From: UBA9676 sp963730065
GTDB lineage: Bacteria; Actinomycetota; Actinomycetes; Streptosporangiales; Streptosporangiaceae
Assembly: GCA_963730065.1 (NCBI GenBank)
Contig: CAVSQL010000006.1
Span: forward strand, 434,001 to 498,000
Direction of reading: 5' to 3'
DNA: 64,000 bases
Positions 1-7,718 of the stretch are shown here, in pieces (position 1 is the stretch's first letter; the number at the start of each line of letters is the position of its first letter). The translations under genes were made by a program, and so were the position numbers. The notes below the pieces were generated by a model. That model saw nothing but the letters and a program-made list of their open reading frames with translations, made no database searches and was not told where the DNA came from.

Positions 1-554
1 TCACCTTCCCCGGGGTGGTGATCGGCGGGGTCACCTACACCGCGGCCAACCTCGACCCGGCCTGGGTGGGGCTGGACGCACGGGCGTTGTTCGGCAAGGC
101 CACCGGGCTGACGGTCAGCATGATCAACGATGCCGACGCGGCCGGCGTGGCCGAGATGAAGTTCGGCGCCGGGGCCGGCGAGAAGGGGACGGTGCTGCTG
201 CTGACCTTCGGCACCGGGATCGGCAGCGCGCTGTTCACCGGCGGCGTGCTGGTCCCGAACACCGAGTTCGGCCATATCGAGATGCACGGCCGGGATGCCG
301 AGCACCGGGCCTCGGAACGCGCCCGGGAAGAGCACGACCTGAGCTGGGTCAAATGGGCCGACCGCGTCGCCGAGTACCTCGGCCGCATGGAAACCCTGAT
401 CTGGCCCGACCTGTTCATCATCGGCGGCGGCATCAGCAGGCGGGCGGACAAGTTCGTCCCGCTGCTGACCAGCGTGCGGGCCCGGACGGTCCCGGCCGCG
501 CTGCACAACGACGCGGGCATCGTCGGCGCGGCCATGACGGCGGCCGCCACCTGA
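1..554 (+). CDS. ppgK: Polyphosphate glucokinase, C-terminal part (5' end outside window)
   Basis: This is the last 183 or so residues of an ROK-family kinase that phosphorylates glucose to glucose-6-phosphate using polyphosphate or ATP. The frame is already open at base 3, so the start lies upstream of the window. TFPGVV at the beginning, NDADAAG (sugar-binding Asn and catalytic Asp), LLTFGTGIGSAL (phosphate-binding loop), NTEFGH and the closing WPDLFIIGGGISRRADK block are characteristic of actinobacterial PpgK. It converges on hisF. The 69 bases between them hold a short GC repeat and no T-run. Confidence 0.9.
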   Translation, partial: TFPGVVIGGVTYTAANLDPAWVGLDARALFGKATGLTVSMINDADAAGVAEMKFGAGAGEKGTVLLLTFGTGIGSALFTGGVLVPNTEFGHIEMHGRDAEHRASERAREEHDLSWVKWADRVAEYLGRMETLIWPDLFIIGGGISRRADKFVPLLTSVRARTVPAALHNDAGIVGAAMTAAAT

Positions 555-570
555 CCGCGGCGGCGCCCCC

Positions 571-610
571 GACGGCGGCGGCCCCGACGGCGGCGGCCCC
601 GACGGCGGCA
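571..610. repeat. 15-bp tandem repeat between ppgK and hisF
   Basis: Two full copies and a partial third copy of a 15-bp unit (gacggcggcggcccc) lie just after the ppgK stop in the convergent gap before hisF. The unit is a multiple of three, like the other minisatellites in this window. It may be only low-complexity GC sequence. No clear terminator stem is formed by it. Confidence 0.6.
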
Positions 611-623
611 GGCCGGCCTGCGG

Positions 624-1406
624 CTACCTGACCGGCTGCCCGGCGGCCCGAAGGGTGTCCTTCACCTCGGCGATGCGCAGCTCGCCGAAGTGGAACACGC
701 TGGCGGCGAGCACGGCGTCCGCGCCCGCCTCGACCGCGGGCGGGAAATGAGCCAGCTCGCCGGCCCCGCCGCTGGCGATGACCGGAACGGTGACCGCGGC
801 CCGCACCGCGCGGATCAGCTCGAGGTCGAACCCGGCCTTGGTGCCGTCGGCGTCCATCGAGTTGAGCAGGATCTCACCCACGCCGAGCCCGGCCGCGCGG
901 GCCGCCCACTCGACCGCGTTGACGCCGGTGCCCCGCCGGCCGCCGTGGGTGGTCACCTCGAACCCGCTCGGGGGCGCGCCGCTGGCCGGGCCGGTCCCGG
1001 CCGGGCGGCGGGCGTCCACCGACAGCACCACGCACTGCGAGCCGAACCGGTGCGCCGCCTCGGCGAGCAGTTCCGGCCGGGCGATGGCCGCGGTGCTCAG
1101 CGAGATCTTGTCCGCGCCGGCCCGCAGCAGCCGGTCCACATCGGCCACGCTGCGCACGCCGCCGCCCACCGTGAGCGGGATGAACACCTGCTCGGCGGTG
1201 CGGCTCACCACCTCGTCCATGGTCTGGCGGCCGCTGGACGACGCGGTGATGTCCAGGAACACCAGCTCGTCCGCGCCCTCGGCGTCGTACGCGGCGGCCA
1301 GCTCGACCGGGTCACCGGCATCGCGCAGCGCGCGGAAGTTGACGCCCTTGACCACCCGCCCGGCGTTGACGTCCAGGCATGGAATTACCCGCACCGCGAC
1401 GCTCAC
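624..1406 (-). CDS. hisF: Imidazole glycerol phosphate synthase, cyclase subunit HisF
   Basis: HisF is the (beta-alpha)8-barrel cyclase that uses ammonia from HisH to convert PRFAR into IGP and AICAR. The 260-residue product has IPCLDV with Asp12 and VVLSVDARR with Asp131, the expected catalytic pair, plus TVGGGVRS and the ASGGAG phosphate-binding turns. An upstream in-frame start at 1451 exists but would run into the preceding Rid gene. The GTG at 1406 is preferred because GGAGG lies 6-7 bases before it. A Gly/Pro-rich insert of about 15 residues follows Asp131. It is the last gene of the leftward his cluster. Confidence 0.95.
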   Translation of the reverse strand: MSVAVRVIPCLDVNAGRVVKGVNFRALRDAGDPVELAAAYDAEGADELVFLDITASSSGRQTMDEVVSRTAEQVFIPLTVGGGVRSVADVDRLLRAGADKISLSTAAIARPELLAEAAHRFGSQCVVLSVDARRPAGTGPASGAPPSGFEVTTHGGRRGTGVNAVEWAARAAGLGVGEILLNSMDADGTKAGFDLELIRAVRAAVTVPVIASGGAGELAHFPPAVEAGADAVLAASVFHFGELRIAEVKDTLRAAGQPVR

Positions 1407-1434
1407 CGCCGCCTCCGTGGAAGGTGCTTTCGGT

Positions 1435-1830
1435 TCACACCGCACCGACACCCGGCCGGTAGGCGTCGGCCTCGACCTCGATCAGCATCCGCGGGTCGAT
1501 CAGGGCCGCGACCTCGATCATCGAGGTGGCGGGCAGGACATCACCGAACGCCGCGCCGTGAGCGCGGCCGTACTCCTCCCAGCGGGAGATGTCGGTGACG
1601 AACATCCGGGTGCGCACCACGTCGGCCAGGCCCGCCCCGAGCCGCTCCAGGGCCTGCGCCACGTTGGCGATCGCCTGGGTGGTCTGCGCACCGGCGTCGC
1701 CCTCGTGCACGACCGCGCCGTCAGCCACCGAGGTGCAGCCGGCCACGAACACGAAATCGCCCGCCGCCACCGCCCGGCTGTAGCCGGCCACCGGCTCCCA
1801 CGGCGTCCCGCTGGATACCCTCCGCGTCAC
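1435..1830 (-). CDS. Rid-family (YjgF/YER057c/UK114) protein between hisA and hisF
   Basis: A 131-residue chorismate-mutase-like fold protein of the Rid superfamily, whose archetype RidA hydrolyses reactive enamines/imines. GDFVFVAGCTS, VVRTRMFVTDISRW and PATSMIEVAAL are the family blocks. The position that is Arg105 in deaminase-active RidA (P-x-R-S-x-x-E-V) is Thr102 here, so imine hydrolysis by the classical mechanism is doubtful. It lies 43 bases after hisA and 28 bases before hisF on the same strand. The GTG at 1830 has GGAG about 11 bases ahead; a GTG at 1848 is an alternative start. Confidence 0.85.
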   Translation of the reverse strand: MTRRVSSGTPWEPVAGYSRAVAAGDFVFVAGCTSVADGAVVHEGDAGAQTTQAIANVAQALERLGAGLADVVRTRMFVTDISRWEEYGRAHGAAFGDVLPATSMIEVAALIDPRMLIEVEADAYRPGVGAV

Positions 1831-1873
1831 CGCGCCACCCGCTCCCACCGGCCCGGGCTGGATGTCCAGCGCG

Positions 1874-2596
1874 TCACCGGGCCACCGCCGCCAGCGCCTG
1901 CTCCAGCGTGAACTCCCCCGCGTACAGGGCCTTGCCCACGATCGCCCCCTCTACCCCGAGTGGCGCCAGCGCCGCGATCGCCCGCAGGTCGGCCAGGCTG
2001 GCCACGCCGCCGCTGGCGATCACCGGGCGGCTGGTGCCCGCGCACACCCGGCGCAGCAGGCCCAGGTTCGGGCCGGTGAGAGTGCCGTCCCGGGTGACGT
2101 CGGTGACCACGAAGCGGGCACAGCCGTCCGCGTCGAGCCGGGCCAGCGTCTCGCCGAGGTCTCCCCCTTCCTGCGTCCACCCCCGGGCGGCGAGCCGTTC
2201 CCCCCGCACGTCGAGCCCCACCGCGATCTTGTCGCCGTATTCGGCGATGACGCCCCGGACCCATTCCGGCCGCTCCAGCGCGGCGGTGCCGATGTTGACC
2301 CGCGCGCACCCGGTGGCCAGGGCGGCGGACAGCGACGCGTCGTCGCGGATGCCGCCGGACAGCTCGACAGCCACGTCAAGGCGGCCCACCACGTCGGCGA
2401 GCAGCTCCGCGTTGGAGCCGCGGCCGAACGCGGCATCCAGGTTGACCAGGTGGATCCACCGCGCCCCGGCCGCCTGCCAGGCCAGCGCGGCCTGGAGCGG
2501 GCCGCCGTAGCTGGTCTCGCTGCCCGCGGCCCCCTGGACCAGCCGTACCGCCTGGCCGCCGGCCACGTCCACCGCGGGCAGCAGGGTCAGCGTCAT
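1874..2596 (-). CDS. priA: HisA/PriA: phosphoribosyl isomerase (probably bifunctional HisA/TrpF)
   Basis: A 240-residue barrel isomerase acting on ProFAR; in actinobacteria the orthologue PriA usually also isomerises PRA in tryptophan synthesis. Asp10 in LLPAVDV and Asp170 in TDVTRDGTL are the acid/base pair, and ARGWTQEGG (Arg138, Trp140) is the PriA-type loop that adapts to both substrates. The ATG at 2596 overlaps the hisH stop (ATGA), which fixes the start; a longer frame upstream is only a shadow of hisH. Whether a separate trpF exists cannot be seen here. Confidence 0.95.
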   Translation of the reverse strand: MTLTLLPAVDVAGGQAVRLVQGAAGSETSYGGPLQAALAWQAAGARWIHLVNLDAAFGRGSNAELLADVVGRLDVAVELSGGIRDDASLSAALATGCARVNIGTAALERPEWVRGVIAEYGDKIAVGLDVRGERLAARGWTQEGGDLGETLARLDADGCARFVVTDVTRDGTLTGPNLGLLRRVCAGTSRPVIASGGVASLADLRAIAALAPLGVEGAIVGKALYAGEFTLEQALAAVAR

Positions 2597-3234
2597 CGCA
2601 GGGTCTCCAGCCAGTTGGCCAGCAGCGCCGCGCCAGCATCGCCGGATTTCTCGGGGTGGAACTGGGTCGCCCACAGCGGCCCGTTCTCCACCGCCGCGAT
2701 GAACTGCTCCCCGTGGGTGGCCCAGGTCACCAGCGGCGGGGTCATGTACGGGGAGGGTTCCAGCGGAAGCGTGCGCGCGGCATATGAGTGGACGAAGTAG
2801 AACCGCTCGCCCGTGATCCCGGCCAGCAGCCGCGAGCCGTCCGCCGCCTGCACCGTGTTCCAGCCCATGTGCGGCAGCACCGGGGCGGCCAGCTTCTCGA
2901 CCGTGCCCGGCCACTGGCCGCATCCCTTGGTGTGGATACCGTGCTCCACCCCTTCGGTGAACAGCACCTGCATCCCGACACAGATGCCCAGCACCGGGCG
3001 CGACCCAGCCAGCCGGCGGTCAATCACCTGGTCGCCGCGGATCCCGGCCAGCCCGGCCATGCAGGCGGCGAACGCGCCCACCCCCGGCACCACCAGCCCG
3101 TCGGCCGCCAGCGCCGCGTCGAAGTCCGCCGTCACGCCGGCGTCCGCGCCGGCCCGCGCCAGTGCCTTTTGCGCCGAACGGAGGTTCCCCGAACCGTAGT
3201 CCAGCACCACGACCCGTGGCCGGCCAGCGCTCAC
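2593..3234 (-). CDS. hisH: Imidazole glycerol phosphate synthase, glutaminase subunit HisH
   Basis: This is the class I glutamine amidotransferase that feeds ammonia into HisF. The 213-residue protein carries the nucleophile Cys85 in GICVGMQ and the His193/Glu195 dyad in FHPEKS, plus the LDYGSGNLRS N-terminus. It starts with GTG at 3234, with GGGAG nine bases upstream, and ends in a 4-base overlap with priA, so the two are translationally coupled. The 225 bases between this gene and hisB upstream hold no gene that I can support. Confidence 0.95.
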   Translation of the reverse strand: MSAGRPRVVVLDYGSGNLRSAQKALARAGADAGVTADFDAALAADGLVVPGVGAFAACMAGLAGIRGDQVIDRRLAGSRPVLGICVGMQVLFTEGVEHGIHTKGCGQWPGTVEKLAAPVLPHMGWNTVQAADGSRLLAGITGERFYFVHSYAARTLPLEPSPYMTPPLVTWATHGEQFIAAVENGPLWATQFHPEKSGDAGAALLANWLETLR

Positions 3235-3459
3235 CTTTGTTAACTCCCGCCTCGACGCACCTGGGTTGCGACTCTACCCGGGGCCGCCACCAAGATCATC
3301 CGCAGGCAGAACCCGGGAGCCCGCCAGCGCGAGCGCGCCCGGCGGTTCTGCCAGGCGGCCAGCTGGTCCCGGGACGGCGCCGCCCAACCCGACTCGATCG
3401 GTGGCGCCGAGGTGACCGAGGTGCGGACCGCAGGTCCCTGCTGTAGCGCACCCGGCCGG

Positions 3460-4047
3460 TCAGAGGACGCCTTTGGTGCTGGGCACGCCCGGCGCCCGCG
3501 GGTCCGGCGCCACCGCCGCGCGCAGCGCCCGTGCCACCGCCTTGAACTGGGCCTCGACGAGGTGATGCGGGTTGCGCCCGGTCACGCTGAGGTGCAGGCA
3601 GATGCCCGCCGACGCGGTCAGCGATTCGAAGAAGTGCCGGGTGAGCGTGGTGTCGTAGGTCCCGATGAGCGGCGCCATGCCGTCCGGCTCGGAGTGCACC
3701 AGGTAGGGCCGGCCGGACACGTCCACAGCCGCCCGGGCCAGCGTCTCATCCAGCGGCACCACGGCGTCGCCGAACCGGCTGATGCCGGACTTGTCACCCA
3801 GAGCCTCCCGCAGCGCCTGGCCGAGGGTGATGGCGGTGTCCTCGACCGTGTGGTGCGCGTCGATCTCGATGTCCCCCTCAGCCGTGACCGCCAGGTCGAG
3901 CAGGCCGTGCTTGGCCAGCTGGGCCAGCATGTGGTCGAAGAACGGCACGCCGGTGCCGACCCGGGCGGTGCCGGTGCCGTCGAGGTTGAGCTCGACGACG
4001 ACCGAGGTCTCCTTGGTGACCCGCTCCAGGCGGGCGGACCGGCTCAT
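3460..4047 (-). CDS. hisB: Imidazoleglycerol-phosphate dehydratase HisB
   Basis: A monofunctional 195-residue dehydratase that converts IGP to imidazole acetol phosphate with two Mn ions. Metal-ligand motifs are FFDHML (His39), DAHHTVED (His65/His66, Glu69) and NPHHLVEAQFK (His161/His162, Glu165). The ATG at 4047 overlaps the hisC stop as ATGA, and AGGAGG is placed 7 bases upstream, inside hisC. Length and order fit actinobacterial his operons. Confidence 0.96.
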   Translation of the reverse strand: MSRSARLERVTKETSVVVELNLDGTGTARVGTGVPFFDHMLAQLAKHGLLDLAVTAEGDIEIDAHHTVEDTAITLGQALREALGDKSGISRFGDAVVPLDETLARAAVDVSGRPYLVHSEPDGMAPLIGTYDTTLTRHFFESLTASAGICLHLSVTGRNPHHLVEAQFKAVARALRAAVAPDPRAPGVPSTKGVL

Positions 4048-5159
4048 TTATGAGCCTCCTCACGGGCGCCGTCGAGCACCGGCAGCAGCGCGGCGCGGAA
4101 CGCGTCCATCTCGGCCGGTGTCCCGGCGCTGACCCGCAGCCAGCCGGGCGGGCCGACCTCCCGGACCAGCACCCCCCGCTCTAGCAGCGCCTGCCAGATC
4201 GCGTGCGCGTCACCGAACCGGCCGAACAGGGCGAAGTTCGCGTCGGAGTCCGCCACGGTAAGTCCCTGGCTTCGCAGCCAGCCGACCAGCAGGTCACGTT
4301 CGGCGCGGAGGGCCTGCACCGTGGCCAGCGGCTCGGCGGCGTGGGCCAGCACGGCCCTGGCTACCGCCTGAGTGACGGCGGACAGGTGATAGGGCAGCCG
4401 GACCAGCAGCAGCGCCTCGATCACCGCCGGGTCGGCGGCCAGATACCCCACCCGGGCGCCCGCCAGCGCGAACGCCTTGGACATGGTGCGGGTGACCACC
4501 AGCCGCGGACAGCGCGGCAGCAGCGCGAGCGCGGCTGGCGCCCCGTCGCGGGCGAACTCGGCGTACGCCTCGTCGACCACCACCATGCCCGGGGCGGCGT
4601 CGCACACCGCCTCGATGACGGCGAGCGGCAGCGCGCCGCCCGTGGGGTTGTTGGGGGAGGTGAGGAAGACCAGGTCCGGCCGCTGGTCGCGGATCGCCTG
4701 CACCGCCCGGACCGGATCCAGGCCGAAGTCGTCGTCGCGGCCACCGCTGATCCAGGCGGTCACGGTGGTGCGGGCGATGATCGGGTGCATCGAGTACGAG
4801 GGCTCGAACCCCATCGCGCTCCGGCCCGGGCCGCCGAACGCCTGCAGCAGCTGCTGGATGACCTCGTTGGAGCCGTTGGCGGCCCACACCTGATGCCAGC
4901 CGAGCCCGTGACCGAGGTAGGCGGCGAGGTCCGTGCGCAGCGCGACCGCGTCCCGGTCGGGGTAGCGGTTGAGTGTGCCGGCCACTGCGGCGACCGCCCC
5001 GGCCATGGCCCGGGCCAGCTCCGGTGATGGCGGGTAGGGGTTCTCGTTCGTGTTCAGCCGGACCGGTACCTCCAGCTGGGGCGCACCGTAAGCGGCCCGG
5101 CCGGCCAGGTCCGGCCGGAGGGGGACCCACTCAGCAATCTGGCCTCCCTCGCGGTGCAT
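4044..5159 (-). CDS. hisC: Histidinol-phosphate aminotransferase HisC
   Basis: A PLP-dependent fold-type I aminotransferase that makes histidinol phosphate from imidazole acetol phosphate and glutamate. From ATG 5159 the product is 371 residues, with RLNTNENPYPP at the N-terminus, SPNNPTGG (Asn170), VVDEAYAEF (Asp196), RTMSKAFALAG (PLP lysine Lys228) and a C-terminal WLRVSAGTP arginine block. The start is uncertain: the frame stays open to 5441, no good ribosome site precedes 5159, and the upstream DNA is repeat-rich and also read as hisD. The 3' end is coupled to hisB. Confidence 0.92.
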   Translation of the reverse strand: MHREGGQIAEWVPLRPDLAGRAAYGAPQLEVPVRLNTNENPYPPSPELARAMAGAVAAVAGTLNRYPDRDAVALRTDLAAYLGHGLGWHQVWAANGSNEVIQQLLQAFGGPGRSAMGFEPSYSMHPIIARTTVTAWISGGRDDDFGLDPVRAVQAIRDQRPDLVFLTSPNNPTGGALPLAVIEAVCDAAPGMVVVDEAYAEFARDGAPAALALLPRCPRLVVTRTMSKAFALAGARVGYLAADPAVIEALLLVRLPYHLSAVTQAVARAVLAHAAEPLATVQALRAERDLLVGWLRSQGLTVADSDANFALFGRFGDAHAIWQALLERGVLVREVGPPGWLRVSAGTPAEMDAFRAALLPVLDGAREEAHK

Positions 5160-6640
5160 CGTGCCGGAGGCGCGCAGGCCAGCACCTTGCTCGGCCGTGC
5201 CAGAGGCGCGCTCACTGCTGCCGCGGGAGGCGGGTCCCCGCCGCCGGGACACCGCTGACGCTGGGTCGTGTCGGAGGCGCGCCAGCCAGCGCCGTGGCCC
5301 GGCGCCTGCGGCGGGCCGGCGCATCTGGCCCGCTCCCGGGGCACCCGGATGCGGACGGCGGCGGCGTGGGCGGGCAGATCCTCGGCCCCGCCGAGCGCGT
5401 CGATGTGCGGGGCGGCCGCGGCCAGCGCGGCGGCCGAGCATTCAACCACGTGGACGCCGCGCAGGAACGACAGCACCGACAGCCCGCCGGTGTGCCGGGC
5501 GGTGCCGCCGGTGGGCAGCACATGATTCGACCCGGCCAGGTAGTCACCCAGCGAGACCGGGGCGTAGGGGCCCACGAACACGGCGCCGGCGTTGCGGACG
5601 CGGGCCGCCAGAGCGCTGGCCTCCTGGGCCAGGATTTCCAGGTGCTCCGGCGCCCAGGCGTCGGCGACGGCGAGGGCGGCGTCGGCGTCGTCCACGAGCA
5701 CGCAGGCGGACTGGCCGGCCAGGGCCTGACGCACCCGCTCACGGTGACCGGTCGCGGCCAGCTGCGGGGCCAGCGCGTCGGCGGTCCGGTCGGCGAGGCC
5801 AGGATCGGTGGTGATCAGCAGGCACGCGGCCAGCGGGTCGTGCTCGGCCTGGGCGATCAGGTCGGCGGCGACGAACTCCGGGACGGCCGTGTGGTCGGCG
5901 ATGATCGCCACCTCGGTGGGGCCCGCCTCCGCGTCGGTGCCCACGGTGCCACGCAGCAGCCGTTTGGCCGCCGCGACGTAGACGTTGCCAGGACCGGTGA
6001 CGATGTCGGCGGGGGCGCAGTCGGCGGTGCCGTAGGCGAACATGGCGATCGCCTGGGCACCGCCGGCCGCGTGCATCTCCTCGATGCCGAGCAGGGCACA
6101 CGCGGCGAGCACGGCCGGGGCCGGCCGCCCGCCGTGGGCGGGCTGCGGCGGCGAGGTCACCGCGATCTGGGCCACCCCCGCCACCTGGGCCGGGATGATG
6201 TTCATGACCACCGAGGACGGGTAGGTGACCAGCCCGCCGGGCACATAGACCCCGGCCCGGCTGACCGGGACGTAGCGCTCGGTGACGGTGGCACCGGGCG
6301 CCACGGTGGTCACCTGGCCGGCCGGGCGCTGCGCCTCGTGCACCAGGCGGGTCCGCCGGATCGCCTCCTCCAGCGCGGCCCTGACCCGGGGGTCGAGCGC
6401 CGCCAAGGCGGCGGCCAGGGTCCCGGCGTCCACTTTCGTGGTGGCCAGGTCTACCCCGTCGAAGCGGAGGGTGCAGTCCCTGACCGCGGCGGCGCCGCGC
6501 AGGCGCACGTCCTCACAGACTGGCCTGACCCGGGCCAGCGCGGCCTCGACGTCAAGCGCCGCACGCGGCAGCACCCCGGCGAGCTTCTCCCTGCTCAGCG
6601 TTTCCGCCGGCTGGCCGCGAAGATCGATCCTGGAAAGCAC
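5054..6640 (-). CDS. hisD: Histidinol dehydrogenase HisD with unusual C-terminal run-on
   Basis: HisD is a Zn/NAD enzyme that oxidises L-histidinol to L-histidine in two steps. Landmarks are TGPGNVYVAAAKR (about 215-227), the Zn ligands Gln264/His267 in AQAEHDP, the catalytic Glu332/His333 in APEHLEI, and EDLPAH near 420-425. The normal domain is complete by about residue 437 (near base 5329). The frame then continues for about 91 Arg/Pro/Gly-rich residues and overlaps the first 106 bases of hisC. HisD proteins usually stop soon after the EDLPAH block, so the tail is either a real extension made by inserted repeats or an assembly artefact. The start is GTG 6640. Confidence 0.93.
   Translation of the reverse strand: MLSRIDLRGQPAETLSREKLAGVLPRAALDVEAALARVRPVCEDVRLRGAAAVRDCTLRFDGVDLATTKVDAGTLAAALAALDPRVRAALEEAIRRTRLVHEAQRPAGQVTTVAPGATVTERYVPVSRAGVYVPGGLVTYPSSVVMNIIPAQVAGVAQIAVTSPPQPAHGGRPAPAVLAACALLGIEEMHAAGGAQAIAMFAYGTADCAPADIVTGPGNVYVAAAKRLLRGTVGTDAEAGPTEVAIIADHTAVPEFVAADLIAQAEHDPLAACLLITTDPGLADRTADALAPQLAATGHRERVRQALAGQSACVLVDDADAALAVADAWAPEHLEILAQEASALAARVRNAGAVFVGPYAPVSLGDYLAGSNHVLPTGGTARHTGGLSVLSFLRGVHVVECSAAALAAAAPHIDALGGAEDLPAHAAAVRIRVPRERARCAGPPQAPGHGAGWRASDTTQRQRCPGGGDPPPAAAVSAPLARPSKVLACAPPARCTAREARLLSGSPSGRTWPAGPLTVRPSWRYRSG
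5160..5282. repeat. Dispersed 16-bp repeat at the hisD/hisC junction
   Basis: A 16-base motif of form cgtgYcRgaggcgcgc occurs at 5160-5175, 5196-5211 and 5267-5282, spaced 36 and 71 bases. It lies just ahead of the hisC start, in the part of hisD that has no counterpart in normal HisD. All three reading frames of the minus strand are open here, so coding sense is hard to judge. Confidence 0.6.
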
Positions 6641-6657
6641 CCGGCCAGTCTAAGAGG

Positions 6658-6808
6658 CCCTGACAGTGGGGCGCTGGATCAGAGAGCGGGTCATCCGCGC
6701 CCGGATGGCAAGGCGGAGGAGGAGACGATAGTGGAGCTATCGGCGACGACGACAACGCCGCCAGGCGGGATGCGGGGACCCGCGAGCCCGGCAGTCCCGC
6801 TGTCAGGG
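6658..6808. repeat. 151-bp concentric imperfect palindrome upstream of hisD
   Basis: Outer arms at 6658-6670 and 6796-6808 match as an inverted repeat at 12 of 13 positions. An inner hairpin, cgatag at 6725-6730 and ctatcg at 6736-6741, has exactly the same centre, base 6733. Between them are weaker pairings offset by bulges. The element fills most of the gap between hisD and the membrane gene at 6844. It could be a foldback or MITE-like element, a large RNA hairpin, or a terminator for the gene reading into it. Confidence 0.55.
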
Positions 6809-6843
6809 TCTCTGAGGAGTGGGCGGCCCGGCCCGGCGCGTCC

Positions 6844-7512
6844 TCAGTCGAGGCCGGGCTGGGGCCCGGGGAGGCCGGGCGGCGAGCCGGGTGGCCAGGC
6901 CTCACCGGCGCCCGGGCCGGGGCCGGCCAGCAGCGGCCGGGCCGCGCGGCCCCGATGGCGGCCGCGGGTCGCGAGGGCCTCCATGCCGCCCGCGGTCAGG
7001 CCGGCCGCGAACGGCCAGCAGGCGACCCCCCCGGTGGCCCGCAGCGTCAGCGGATCGAGCAGGCGGCCGCCGGCCGGGAGGGTGGTCAGCAGGTGGTGGA
7101 AATTGGCGAGGCCGGACTGCTCACCGACCCAGCGGGCGAGCAGGGCCGCGGCCAGCGCACCGGCCAGCACGCCGATCATCGCCAGCGGGCCGTATCGGCG
7201 CACCCCCAGCAGATAGCCCAGCCCTCCCGACAGCACGCCCCCGGCCAGCCCGATCAAGCAGAAGGTGAGGTCAGCGGCGATGAACGCGGCCGTCTCGGTG
7301 TGCACCAGGCCGGCTGCACCGGGGCTGACAATCACCAGCAGCGCACGCGGCGCGGCCAGTGACCAGATGTACCCGGCCGCCACGCCGAGCAGCGCGGTGC
7401 CAGCCGCGATCGCCAGCGACACGCCGACCGCGGCCGGGCTGGCGTCGAACGACCGCTCATGGTCGGCGTCGCCCGGCCCGGCGGCAGGGGGAGACGGGGG
7501 CAGTTCAGACAT
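6844..7512 (-). CDS. Multi-pass membrane protein of unknown function (DUF2567-like)
   Basis: A 222-residue protein with about four hydrophobic spans (roughly residues 28-48, 76-98, 107-124 and 160-175 from ATG 7512) and a Pro/Gly-rich cytosolic C-terminus. The YIWSLAAPRALLVI segment after the first span and the general layout resemble the actinobacterial DUF2567 family, but this is recalled similarity, not a search result. ATG 7512 is chosen over a TTG nine bases upstream; neither has a ribosome site, so the mRNA may be leaderless. It is divergent from the ABC operon at 7719. Confidence 0.65.
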   Translation of the reverse strand: MSELPPSPPAAGPGDADHERSFDASPAAVGVSLAIAAGTALLGVAAGYIWSLAAPRALLVIVSPGAAGLVHTETAAFIAADLTFCLIGLAGGVLSGGLGYLLGVRRYGPLAMIGVLAGALAAALLARWVGEQSGLANFHHLLTTLPAGGRLLDPLTLRATGGVACWPFAAGLTAGGMEALATRGRHRGRAARPLLAGPGPGAGEAWPPGSPPGLPGPQPGLD

Positions 7513-7651
7513 GGTCGGCAAGCAGCGTACGCGACCCGCGTCCGGCCACGCACCGGAGCGCTACACCGGCCCGGTCAGGAAAGCTTGCTACCGTGTGTGC
7601 TGCTGCCAATGAGGACAGTCGTCTCCGGCGAGGTTCACCGCAGACAAAGAC

Positions 7652-7702
7652 ACCTCAACCGCGGCTTAATACAACCTCAACCGCGGGCCTATATAACCTC
7701 AC
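7652..7702 (+). promoter_or_regulatory. Three direct repeats with 22-bp period over the promoter of the ABC operon
   Basis: The 13-mer acctcaaccgcgg occurs at 7652-7664 and again at 7674-7686, and its first six bases recur at 7696-7701, all exactly 22 bp apart, that is, on the same face of the helix. A reverse-complement half-site (gaggtt) sits at 7630-7635 in the same register. A -10-like tataac is at 7692-7697, overlapping the third copy. The layout suggests a cooperatively bound regulator controlling the genes at 7719-9565. Confidence 0.6.
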
Positions 7703-7718
7703 GTATGAGGGGATCCAG

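Noticed and set aside
4973..7216. Very long open frame opposite hisD, hisC and the membrane gene
   Set aside because: It is an antisense shadow caused by high GC; the Arg/Gly/His-rich translation shows no family motifs and lies wholly over well-supported genes.
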